Of a stretch of DNA of 64,000 nucleotides, positions 45,803 through 54,012 are shown one piece after another (within the stretch, counting starts at the first letter, position 1; each line of letters starts with the position of its first letter). The stretch spans positions 558,001 through 622,000 of the forward strand of contig NZ_JAYWTM010000001.1 of the NCBI RefSeq assembly GCF_036016195.1, written 5' to 3'. The notes beneath the pieces were generated by a model that saw nothing but the letters and a program-made list of their open reading frames with translations, was not told the origin of the DNA and ran no database searches. Position numbers and translations under genes: made by a program. The DNA is from Brenneria populi (GTDB lineage: Bacteria > Pseudomonadota > Gammaproteobacteria > Enterobacterales > Enterobacteriaceae).

Positions 45803-47232
45803 TATCGTTTACTCTCACGCTTTATCGTCATAGGGAAAACCGCATCAGCGTTATAGCGACCGGTACACTCTGCAATGTCCGCCGTCCCCTGTTTACATAC
45901 GATCTCCGGCATCCGGTATCGGGTGTTATCGCTGCATCGCGCTTGATACCGGCTGTTGATCACCAGGTTGCCGGAACTCATCAATCCGGCTTCGATATTC
46001 GCCCGGCAGGTGACGCCATCGCCATGGGTGATTTTTGCCGTCCCTTTACCCTCTTTAATCTGATATATCAGGCTCGGCGGTCGACCGGTAACCGGGGTTT
46101 TGATGTCTATCGATACGCGCCAGCTTCCGTTAAGAAATTTGACCGATCCCATTCTCACCGCATCCGCCGGCATAAGCAGCTCGCCTTTACGCGCCGCGGC
46201 CGGAGGCTCAGCCGGCGTTTCTTGAGCAACCGCCGGCTCAACGGGCACGGCTTCCGCCGCCTGGGGTTCGTCATTCGCCGGAGAGGGCGCCTCAACCGGC
46301 GCGGCGGCAGTTTCGGTCGGCGCGACCGCGGGACTAACCGCGTCAGCCGTTTTATTTTCTTCGGCGGGCTTGGGAAGCTCGGCTTCCGGCGGCGCGACCG
46401 GCGCGGCCTCGATCGCCGTCTGCGCTTCCGGTTTCGGTTCCGTAACCGAGGCCGGCAACGCGCGTTTCTCCGGTTCTACCGCCGCGGCCAACGCGGGAGG
46501 CTCGGACGTCTTGTCCCCACTGGCGATCCAACCGCGGATCTGCAAAGCAAGCACGGCCAGCAGGGCAACGACGGGCAGCCCCCACCAGAAGCGCAGCCAT
46601 CGAGCGCGTGGCAAGGCGGCGGCGGCTTCGGGGGCAGGGAGCGGTTCTGATTTTCCCGCCGGCTTAACTTCCGGCTCGGGTTGCGTTGCCGACTCAGCCG
46701 GCGGCGCTTCATAAGCGGAAACCGGGGAGTAAAGCGGCGGCGCCGTCTTCTCGACCGATCGCAAACAGTCGAGCGCATCGTCCCGGGATTTTTTATCGAG
46801 ATTAACAAAACCCCAGAAGGTTAAAACCGGCTGGCCGTCCACCAGATAGACGTGATTAGGACCGGGAAACTGTATGGCTTTCGCCAACAGTACGCCAAAA
46901 AGTTTTTGTCCGGGTTTTTCCGCATGCTGCGCTCGACGGCTAATGTCGGCAACGGCGGACTGATACGTTTCCAGTAATTTCAGCGCGGCGAGGCGCTCCT
47001 GTTCGCTTGCGGCGATCCAGGAAGTTACCTTGCCGGCGATCGGCGAATACCAGTCAATGCGATCGCCGCGCTCGTTAGGTTGGGGAATAGCCAGACAATC
47101 CGCAATCTGTTGCTGTTTTCTAAGACGTAATGTTTCCCGCAGTTGAAGCGCGGATGCATAGACTGGCTGTCCATTTTCGCCCAGAGCCAGAAAATCATCC
47201 AAACTCCCGCTACGTAAAAATAATTTTGTCAC
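45802..47232 (-). CDS. srfA: SrfA family membrane-anchored protein
   Basis: This is a 476-aa protein, first gene of the srfABC operon. A cytoplasmic N-terminal domain (1 to about 170) is followed by a Pro/Glu linker, one membrane helix (about 215-232, WWGLPVVALLAVLALQI), a long Pro/Ala/Glu-rich spacer (about 240-345) and a C-terminal domain with several Cys that should be periplasmic. This is the shape of an envelope-spanning anchor. The family name comes from Salmonella; the activity is unknown. Confidence 0.82.
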   Translation of the reverse strand: MTKLFLRSGSLDDFLALGENGQPVYASALQLRETLRLRKQQQIADCLAIPQPNERGDRIDWYSPIAGKVTSWIAASEQERLAALKLLETYQSAVADISRRAQHAEKPGQKLFGVLLAKAIQFPGPNHVYLVDGQPVLTFWGFVNLDKKSRDDALDCLRSVEKTAPPLYSPVSAYEAPPAESATQPEPEVKPAGKSEPLPAPEAAAALPRARWLRFWWGLPVVALLAVLALQIRGWIASGDKTSEPPALAAAVEPEKRALPASVTEPKPEAQTAIEAAPVAPPEAELPKPAEENKTADAVSPAVAPTETAAAPVEAPSPANDEPQAAEAVPVEPAVAQETPAEPPAAARKGELLMPADAVRMGSVKFLNGSWRVSIDIKTPVTGRPPSLIYQIKEGKGTAKITHGDGVTCRANIEAGLMSSGNLVINSRYQARCSDNTRYRMPEIVCKQGTADIAECTGRYNADAVFPMTIKRESKR

Positions 47233-47495
47233 GCAAAAGAGACCTTTTGTAGTAGATACCCAGGGCAGAAAATGGTGTGTAATCTGCGACAGGCTATACT
47301 TTAGTGCCGATGATGACGAATCAAATGCTTAAAGAAGGGACAAAACTAATAAATATTTAAGGCATAGATGGTGAATTCGCATTTTCATCTAACCCAGCTT
47401 CCCCTGTCCGCGCCGCGCGGATTCTCAGGGATCGCTCGCCGACGCTCCCGTAACGCGCTAGTATATATCGGTTTTTCGTAGAGAAAGGATAAACC

Positions 47496-47780
47496 ATGTT
47501 CATCATCAGTCTTACCTATCATCAGCCAATCGAAACGGTGGAAAAGTATCTGGAAAACCATATCGCCTGGCTGAAGAAATATTATGCGCAAGGCGTATTC
47601 GTCGCCTCCGGCAGAAAGATACCGCGTACGGGCGGGGTGATTTTCGCCAAAACGATGGCGCGTTCGGATCTTGACGCGGTGTTATCCGAAGATCCGTTCA
47701 ATGCGGTTGCCAGCTATGAGATCATCGAGTTTGCGCCGTCGATGACCAGCGACGAACTGGATGTATTAAAGACCCTCTAA
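47496..47780 (+). CDS. YciI-like protein
   Basis: This is a 94-aa YCII/dimeric alpha-beta barrel protein. The conserved His of the family is in NHIAWLKKYYAQG and the conserved Asp in EDPFN. YciI proteins are small cytoplasmic enzymes of mostly unknown reaction. A GAGAAAGGA ribosome site lies before the ATG. It is monocistronic and divergent from srfA. Confidence 0.88.
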   Translation: MFIISLTYHQPIETVEKYLENHIAWLKKYYAQGVFVASGRKIPRTGGVIFAKTMARSDLDAVLSEDPFNAVASYEIIEFAPSMTSDELDVLKTL

Positions 47781-47829
47781 TCGCGTTGGGCTACTCAGGT
47801 GATAACGCCGTTGCCACCTGAGTATGAAA

Positions 47830-48096
47830 CTAACGGCGTCCCCGCCAGTTGGTATTGGCCGACCAGCTATAGGTTGTGGAAGTATCGGGCTTGAATTTAT
47901 TTTTCTTCTTCTCGGCCCGCGCCTGTTTAGCCGCGATGTCCCGCTCTTTCATCAGACCGTCGATGTAATCATTTTTAATATGGTTGCTTTCAGAATTGGT
48001 CAGCGGGCGGCCGTGTTTTTTTCTTTCCTGGTCGAGCAAGGTTTTAAGTTGACGTTGTTCTTGCTCCGTCATGTCTTTCTGAGTCAGTCTGGGCAT
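47830..48096 (-). CDS. yjbD: DUF3811 (YjbD) family protein
   Basis: This is an 88-aa, very basic, helical cytoplasmic protein resembling E. coli YjbD (LTQKDMTEQEQRQLKTLL near the N-terminus, SWSANTNWRGRR at the end). The function is unknown. It converges with the yciI-like gene. Confidence 0.72.
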   Translation of the reverse strand: MPRLTQKDMTEQEQRQLKTLLDQERKKHGRPLTNSESNHIKNDYIDGLMKERDIAAKQARAEKKKNKFKPDTSTTYSWSANTNWRGRR

Positions 48097-48261
48097 AAGA
48101 ATCGACCTGAATAGTGGCTGGTGATCTCATTGTAAAGGAAAAATGCGCCAAACTCAGGTAAATCCGCCGGTTAATCGGACTTGCGCGCAATCGTCATGCC
48201 AAACAATTGCATCAAGCTTTCAAGGCCAGTATGTTGTACGAAAATAATGATGGGATAAACT

Positions 48262-48543
48262 ATGACGACGCATATCTCGAAAGATCCTCTGCATGGCGTG
48301 ACGCTTGAAGCGCTGTTGAATGCGCTGGTTGCCCGCTTTGGCTGGGCGGAACTGGCGCAACGCATCAACATTAATTGTTTCAAAAACGATCCCAGCATCA
48401 AATCCAGCCTGAAATTCCTCCGGCGTACGCCGTGGGCCCGCAAGGAAGTTGAGGCGTTATATATCGCGTCGCTGAATAAGCCAGACGCCGCCGACGCGGA
48501 TACATCATCAGCCGACAACCCGTGGGGCAAATGGCGATCGTGA
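48262..48543 (+). CDS. VF530 family protein (DUF2132)
   Basis: This is a 93-aa protein with the VF530 signature DPLHGVTLEALLNALV and NDPSIKSSLKFLRRTPWAR. The family is a small helical, possibly DNA-binding fold of unknown role. A GGGATAAACT stretch precedes the ATG. The acidic tail after residue 75 is not part of the conserved core. Confidence 0.88.
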   Translation: MTTHISKDPLHGVTLEALLNALVARFGWAELAQRININCFKNDPSIKSSLKFLRRTPWARKEVEALYIASLNKPDAADADTSSADNPWGKWRS

Positions 48544-48860
48544 TTTTCCGAGGATATGGAGCTGGTGACCGAGGAGTTCCAGCTTGTAGAGGTCGTCTAA
48601 CAATTTATCAGAGTAGTTAACGCGCAAGACGCACGCTTAGCCGACTTCAATATCCTGGCCGTAACGCCGCCACACAGAGATACCATCGCCACGGGTTAGT
48701 ATCGGAAATAAAGATTTATCAAAGCCCATCATCATGACCACTGAAAGCCGGATTTCGCCCATCTTCATTCTGGTGCGCATAATGTATATTATGTTAAATA
48801 TACTACTAGGGTCGATAACCTCATAAGCGACATCCACGCACACATAAATCAATACGTTGA
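48544..48860. other. Region between the VF530 gene and the pyrophosphatase remnant
   Basis: There is no clear gene. A minus-strand frame at 48637-48852 (71 codons) is open, but I recognise nothing in it and it has no ribosome site. The stretch is probably decayed sequence together with the missing 5' part of the next gene. Confidence 0.35.
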
Positions 48861-49355
48861 AACTCTGACTTCCCTCTCGCTTCTCTCAGCGATACGGTCG
48901 CACTCACCGGTCCCACGACGACGATACAGGATCAGAAAGCCGTCGCTATTTTGCGGGAAACCATCACTGTGGATTATGACGGATTTGTCGCCGAACTGCT
49001 TGCAGCAAAAACCGATCTTACCGGTCAGTCCGCAGTACAATTACTCAATCGCGATGCTAAAAATTACCAGATCCACGGCGTGTCGCTTTTACTATCGCAA
49101 ATAGAGCTTCGGGATATGTCTGATATCGATCCCTATTTACCCGAACTAAAACAGGAAATCGGACATACCAGGCAGATAACGGGCCTGGACATGGTTATTC
49201 TGGTGCTGACTGATATCACTCATCACAATTCCGTTTTGTACTTCTCAAACAATAAGACCATCAGGTCTCGCCATATTTACCTACCGGGTATGACAAGCAG
49301 AAAAAAAGAAATTCTTCCCTGGCTGACTAGCCATTTCTCTTCGCTTGAGAGGTGA
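48861..49355 (+). pseudogene. 5'-truncated manganese-dependent (type II) inorganic pyrophosphatase
   Basis: The open frame from just after a TGA at 48858-48860 encodes about 164 residues with the hallmarks of the second half of DHH-family type II pyrophosphatases: LSDTVALTGPTTTIQDQ, then the DHHA2 substrate domain (AKTDLTGQSAVQLL). The N-terminal DHH domain with the metal ligands is missing and no start with a ribosome site exists; a TTG at 48951 would give only 134 residues. A short stress-protein frame follows, so it may be part of a decayed two-gene operon. Confidence 0.68.
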
Positions 49356-49358
49356 TGT

Positions 49359-49523
49359 ATGCACATGTACAAACACGCATTATTACTGGTTCAGAACGAA
49401 ACTGATGGCTTGCTGCTTCTGCACCATGCCGAACGCCTGGCGAAAGAGATGGGAACCCGAATAACCATGGGCCACATCAGCTCTGATTACAGAGAACTCG
49501 AATCCGCCTTTAAAAAAAGTTAA
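49359..49523 (+). pseudogene. Truncated universal stress protein
   Basis: A 54-codon frame starts 3 bp after the pyrophosphatase stop with GAGAGG upstream. It begins MHMYKHALLLVQNETDG and continues like the first 50 residues of UspA/UspD-type proteins, then ends at TAA without the nucleotide-binding G-x2-G-x9-G motif. No continuation is seen in the other frames. It is likely a remnant, not a functional protein. Confidence 0.5.
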
Positions 49524-49534
49524 TTCTGTGAAAA

Positions 49535-49564
49535 GTTCTTCCGTATCTGGCGGTACGGAAGAAC
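49535..49564. terminator. Hairpin after the stress-protein remnant
   Basis: Perfect 11-bp arms GTTCTTCCGTA and TACGGAAGAAC surround an 8-nt loop and are followed by AT-rich sequence. It is probably the old terminator of the decayed operon. Confidence 0.65.
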
Positions 49565-49734
49565 GATTATTAATTCTATTTTTCGATCCTGCCCCATGTC
49601 ATCGGCTCATTGATGACCCCAGTTGGCTTTGTTGTGATTATGCGGTCGTAAACAGGGCGTTTTAATGCAAAGAATGGTTTAAGCACTTATAGTGAACATA
49701 TCCCCTTTTTAAGGGCAATTTTGGAAAAATATCT

Positions 49735-51525
49735 GTGCGGGTAAAAACCAATATGTTCACTGGTCTTAACAAAAATGAAGAAAAAAAGCTGGCTACGCTT
49801 GAGCAACTTAAATTAGCGGACAAAACAAAAGACCAGACGCTGGGTGAATTTGCACGGTTGGCCGGCAAGGTCATGGGGATATCGAGCGGCTTCGCCACAA
49901 TTTTCGACGGCAAATATCAGCATATCAAATACGTCCCAAACACGCCCTTCCCGCTTGAAAACGTCCCGATAACCGAAATGATGTATCGTCATGCGCTTGA
50001 CGCCGACGGTCCGGTAATATGCTCAGACACGCGTACGGATATCCGCTTTAAAGATCACCGGCTGGTTAAAGACGGCGTCATCCTATTTTATGCGGCGGCG
50101 CCGTTGAAAAATCGGGATGGATTTGTTCTTGGCGCGCTGTGCGTCATCGGTAACACCCCCTTTACGCCGTCGCAAGACCTTATCGATAACTTTCTGCTCA
50201 TCGCCGGTCTGGCCGGCGCCTATCTCGAATCCCGGGGTTCGATTGGTTTTATCGACGCATTGACCGAGTTGCCCAATAGACGCCAGTTGCTTGACGATAT
50301 TGCAAAACTGGCGGTAAAAAACATCGACGAACCCTATAGCCTAATAATTTTCGACTGTATCGATATGCCCCAGGCCTATGAACTCTCTCGCTATTTAGGG
50401 CTTGTCGCCGTCGAAAACATGCTCAGGGACTTCAGCTCATTGCTGCGTCTGCGGCTTAATCTGAAAAAAGAAACCGTCTTATATACCTTTGCGACCGGTC
50501 GGTATGCGGTATTGGTGAAATTGCGTAATGCGAAAAAACTCATACGAAAAGCGCTCGTTATGCCGCCAACGCAAACCAAAATCACCAATGACATCGACAT
50601 CACGCTGAACATTCACGCCGGCTATGTTTCCTTTCGGCCGGCCGGTTCTTCGGTCGCGGAGATTTTTCGTCAGGGGGTCAGCGCGCTACACGAGGCGATA
50701 AAGCAAGGCATTCCGGTACAGAAATTTGATTCGGAGTTGGATAAAAGAAGAAACGATGAATTCAAACTGCTGTATGACCTGAGCGAAGCAATCAAGTCCG
50801 AGGATCAGCTTTATCTGGCCTATCAGCCGAAAGTGTCGCTGTCGGACGGGCATATAGAAGGCGTAGAGGCGCTGCTGCGCTGGGAGCACCCGCTCAAGGG
50901 GAATATTTCCCCCACAACTATCGTCGCCCTGGCGGAAAAAACCAGCCTGATGTTCGCGATTACCAATTGGGTGATTTCCAAAGCGCTTGAACAGCTCAAG
51001 GCATGGCGAAAAATAGGCATTGGCATTCCTATTTCGGTTAACGTAACCGTTAGCGATTTATCCAGACACGGCTTTGCCGACCGGCTGGAGGAGCAGGTAC
51101 TGGCCTCGGCCCTTCTCACGACGGATTTGCGCATCGAATGTCTGGAAACCGAAAAAGTGCTGGAAAGCGAGATTGCGCTGAACGAGCTGAATATTCTCAA
51201 ATTGAGAGGCTTTAAAATCCTGCTGGACGATTTCGGCGCCGGCTACAGCAATATTAATTATCTGCGCCGTATCCCCCTTGATATCGTTAAGCTTGATCGC
51301 TCCCTGATTAGCCTTATCGCCACGGATACCGGCAGCCGAATTATCGTACGGAATATTATCGTGATGCTTAAAGAGCTGGATTACACCGTGCTTGCCGAGG
51401 GGGTTGAGGATGAGGAAACCGCGCTGATGCTCAAAGAGTTTGGCTGTGACGAGGCGCAGGGATATTTTTTCTCGAAGCCCGTCTCGCCCAGGCAGATTCA
51501 GGATATGTTTTTCGCTAATGAATAA
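49735..51525 (+). CDS. GAF-GGDEF(degenerate)-EAL cyclic-di-GMP phosphodiesterase
   Basis: This is a 596-aa cytoplasmic protein with a GAF sensor (about residues 20-165), a GGDEF-like domain (about 170-330) whose signature is replaced by ATGRYA so it should not make c-di-GMP, and an EAL domain (about 340-590). EAL catalytic residues appear intact: GVEALLRW, the Asn of VNVT, Glu in ECLETE, LLDDFGAGYSN, VKLDRS, AEGVED. It is likely a phosphodiesterase. The GTG at 49735 has a GGA 9 bp upstream; the ATG at 49753 is an alternative. No transmembrane segment is seen. The signal sensed is unknown. Confidence 0.87.
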   Translation: MRVKTNMFTGLNKNEEKKLATLEQLKLADKTKDQTLGEFARLAGKVMGISSGFATIFDGKYQHIKYVPNTPFPLENVPITEMMYRHALDADGPVICSDTRTDIRFKDHRLVKDGVILFYAAAPLKNRDGFVLGALCVIGNTPFTPSQDLIDNFLLIAGLAGAYLESRGSIGFIDALTELPNRRQLLDDIAKLAVKNIDEPYSLIIFDCIDMPQAYELSRYLGLVAVENMLRDFSSLLRLRLNLKKETVLYTFATGRYAVLVKLRNAKKLIRKALVMPPTQTKITNDIDITLNIHAGYVSFRPAGSSVAEIFRQGVSALHEAIKQGIPVQKFDSELDKRRNDEFKLLYDLSEAIKSEDQLYLAYQPKVSLSDGHIEGVEALLRWEHPLKGNISPTTIVALAEKTSLMFAITNWVISKALEQLKAWRKIGIGIPISVNVTVSDLSRHGFADRLEEQVLASALLTTDLRIECLETEKVLESEIALNELNILKLRGFKILLDDFGAGYSNINYLRRIPLDIVKLDRSLISLIATDTGSRIIVRNIIVMLKELDYTVLAEGVEDEETALMLKEFGCDEAQGYFFSKPVSPRQIQDMFFANE

Positions 51526-51606
51526 ATTCCCCGCCAAACGATGCGGACGCGGCATGGCGCGCTCATCGTTACTCTCTCTTTATTCCCGCTAAGTTATGGA
51601 GCGCCG

Positions 51607-52437
51607 ATGCCTAAATTAAGTTCTAATCTGCTGATTTTCAGCGACCTAGACGGTTCGTTGCTGGATCACGATACCTACGGTTGGGAAGCCGCCCGGCCGT
51701 GGCTGGAGAGATTAACGCGGCATCGGATCCCGGTCATTATTACCACCAGTAAAACCGCGGCCGAGGTCGAGCAATTACAATGCGAGCTGGGCCTTAGCCA
51801 TCTGCCTTATATTGCTGAGAACGGCGCGCTGGTTGCGCTGCCGCCGGATTGGCATGCGCATCCGGCCTACCCGCGCAAAATTTTTGGCGCCGACTATGCT
51901 TTCATTTGCGCTCGACTCCATCAATTACGGGAAAAGTACGGTTTCAGCTTCAGCGGTTTTTCCGATATGGACGCCGCAGACGTTGCCGAATTAACGGGGC
52001 TGTCGGAACGGGATGCCGAACTGGCGCGGCGGCGCGAAGCCTCAGAGCCCATTCAATGGCTGGGCGATGCCGCTTCGCTGACCAGCTTTAGCCGGGCATT
52101 GACGCAGATGGGGCTAGCGCTTACCCAGGGCGGACGGTTTTATCACGTTATGGGGAAACAGGTGGCGAAAGGAAAAGCCGCAGACTGGATAAAAACACAG
52201 TATGCGGATAAACATGGTACTCTGGCGCAGACTATCGGTCTCGGCGACGGCCCGAACGATGTTTCCCTGTTATGCGCAATGGATAACGCAGTGATTATTA
52301 AAGGCAAAATAAATCAACTTGTTATCTTGCCAGAAAGCTATGCCGGCCGGTTATATCGCACCCGCGCCATGGGGCCGAGCGGCTGGAGCGAAGGTCTTGA
52401 CTATTTTATCGGCTCGTCCGGAGTATGGCCGGTATAA
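51607..52437 (+). CDS. Glucosyl/mannosyl-3-phosphoglycerate phosphatase (YedP family)
   Basis: This is a 276-aa HAD phosphatase. The nucleophile motif FSDLDGSLLD is near residue 11 and motif IV GLGDGPNDVSLL near 216, matching the MpgP/YedP family. With the synthase gene 29 bp downstream, it should dephosphorylate glucosyl-3-phosphoglycerate to the compatible solute glucosylglycerate. The ATG at 51607 has GGAG upstream. Confidence 0.86.
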   Translation: MPKLSSNLLIFSDLDGSLLDHDTYGWEAARPWLERLTRHRIPVIITTSKTAAEVEQLQCELGLSHLPYIAENGALVALPPDWHAHPAYPRKIFGADYAFICARLHQLREKYGFSFSGFSDMDAADVAELTGLSERDAELARRREASEPIQWLGDAASLTSFSRALTQMGLALTQGGRFYHVMGKQVAKGKAADWIKTQYADKHGTLAQTIGLGDGPNDVSLLCAMDNAVIIKGKINQLVILPESYAGRLYRTRAMGPSGWSEGLDYFIGSSGVWPV

Positions 52438-52466
52438 CAGAAAGCATAATTGTATGGGAGAACGCC

Positions 52467-53684
52467 ATGAGTGAATTTTATCAGGATGGAATAATCACCA
52501 ATTTCCACAATCTAACCCAGCGCAGCGTGGAAGAGCTTGAATACGAGCTGCAAGTATTTTCCGGACAAAACAGCATGGGGCTTATCCTCCCGTCCCTTTT
52601 TTCCGAGCTGGAAGGCCCGGCGCTGGACAATATTATCGAACAGTTGTCCAACGTGTCTTATCTCGGCGAGATCGTCATCGGCCTGGATCGCGCCGATCGG
52701 GAACAGTTTCAGTTTGCGCGCCAATTTTTCTCGCGTTTGCCGCAGCGCCATCGCATTTTATGGAATGACGGCCCGCGCCTGCAGGCATTGAGCGATGAGC
52801 TGGCGGATAAGTCGCTGGCGCCGATGGAGCCCGGTAAAGGGCGCAACGTATGGTTTTGCGTCGGCTATACGCTGGCGTCGCGTCGTACGGCTTGCGTGGC
52901 GTTGCATGATTGTGACATTGTCACTTATAATCGCGCTATGCTCGCCCGCCTGCTCTATCCCGTGGCGAACCCGCATTTCCACTATGATTTCTGTAAAGGC
53001 TACTACGCGCGCATCGCCGACGGGAAATTCAATGGCCGCGTCGGCCGCCTGCTAGTCTTTCCCTTGCTGAAATCGCTGCAAAAGGTTTACGGCAACTCAG
53101 ACTATCTTGAGTATATGCGCAGCTATCGCTACCCGCTGTCCGGCGAGTTCGCCATGCGCACCCATATTTTGAATAATCTGCGCATTCCCAGCGACTGGGG
53201 ATTGGAAATCGGCGTTTTGTCGGAAATTCACCGGGGCACGGCGACCAGCCGTATCTGTCAGGTGGATATTGCCGACAACTATGACCATAAGCATCAGCCG
53301 ATGTCGGAAAACGATCCCAATGCGGGTCTGCAACGCATGGCGAGCGATATCACCAAAGCGCTGTATCGCAAGTTGGCGATTTTAGGCGTGAACATTACCA
53401 CCGATTCATTCCGCGTTCTGCGAGCGACCTACTACCGCACCGCGCTGGATATGATCGACGCTTTCGAGCATGACGCCCGCATGAACGGTCTGCATTTTGA
53501 TCGGCATACGGAAGAGTCCGCCGTCGAACTGTTCTCAGATGTGATTACGCTCTCGGGACAGGTCTATGCCGAAAGCCCCGGAGACAAGCCTTTTGTCCCC
53601 AGTTGGAACCGCGTTCAGTCGGCGCTCCCCGACATTCTCGAGCGGCTGTATGACGCCGTAGAGTTAGATAATCAGGAGAAATAG
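52467..53684 (+). CDS. gpgS: Glucosyl-3-phosphoglycerate synthase (GT81 family)
   Basis: This is a 405-aa glycosyltransferase that transfers glucose from an NDP donor to 3-phosphoglycerate. The GT-A metal motif is in ALHDCDIV, and family segments KGYYARI and RYPLSGEFAM are visible. Pairing with the phosphatase upstream makes a complete glucosylglycerate pathway. Related plant-pathogenic enterobacteria accumulate this solute under salt stress with low nitrogen, which would suit a diazotroph. The ATG at 52467 has GGGAG upstream. Confidence 0.85.
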   Translation: MSEFYQDGIITNFHNLTQRSVEELEYELQVFSGQNSMGLILPSLFSELEGPALDNIIEQLSNVSYLGEIVIGLDRADREQFQFARQFFSRLPQRHRILWNDGPRLQALSDELADKSLAPMEPGKGRNVWFCVGYTLASRRTACVALHDCDIVTYNRAMLARLLYPVANPHFHYDFCKGYYARIADGKFNGRVGRLLVFPLLKSLQKVYGNSDYLEYMRSYRYPLSGEFAMRTHILNNLRIPSDWGLEIGVLSEIHRGTATSRICQVDIADNYDHKHQPMSENDPNAGLQRMASDITKALYRKLAILGVNITTDSFRVLRATYYRTALDMIDAFEHDARMNGLHFDRHTEESAVELFSDVITLSGQVYAESPGDKPFVPSWNRVQSALPDILERLYDAVELDNQEK

Positions 53685-54012
53685 TTTCTCCGACGCCGTA
53701 AATCGCTTGCCGGACCGGCAGTCGCTTTACGGCGGGCCATCGCCTGCCTCATTATGGATCGTCTGCATGCAAAACGTGCATCCGCTTGATTTAATTACCC
53801 GATCAATCCCCCAAACCCATCGTGCTTTATCGAACGGTGATAATGGCATGGAAGAATAAAGCGTCCGCGCCAGGGACAAAGGCGTAGGTTTTGTCGTCGG
53901 AAAACCCGGCTGCGCCTATCTGGCGGTCAAAAAAAATAGAAATCTTCCAGCAAAACTGGCGCGTTTTGTGCTTCATCTCTTCTGCCAATATGTGATCAAG
54001 GAGAGTGTTTGG
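53685..54012. other. Region between gpgS and the aminotransferase gene
   Basis: There is no supported gene. A minus-strand frame of 49 codons (about 53822-53971, ending GADALFFHAIITVR) reads somewhat like a protein end, but has no family I recognise. The aminotransferase ribosome site AAGGAG is at 53998-54003. Confidence 0.35.

Noticed and set aside
48637..48852. A 71-codon minus-strand gene
   Set aside because: There is no ribosome site, no recognisable family, and it lies in what looks like decayed sequence.
53822..53971. A 49-codon minus-strand protein-like end
   Set aside because: It reads plausibly but is too short and unassigned to separate from chance.
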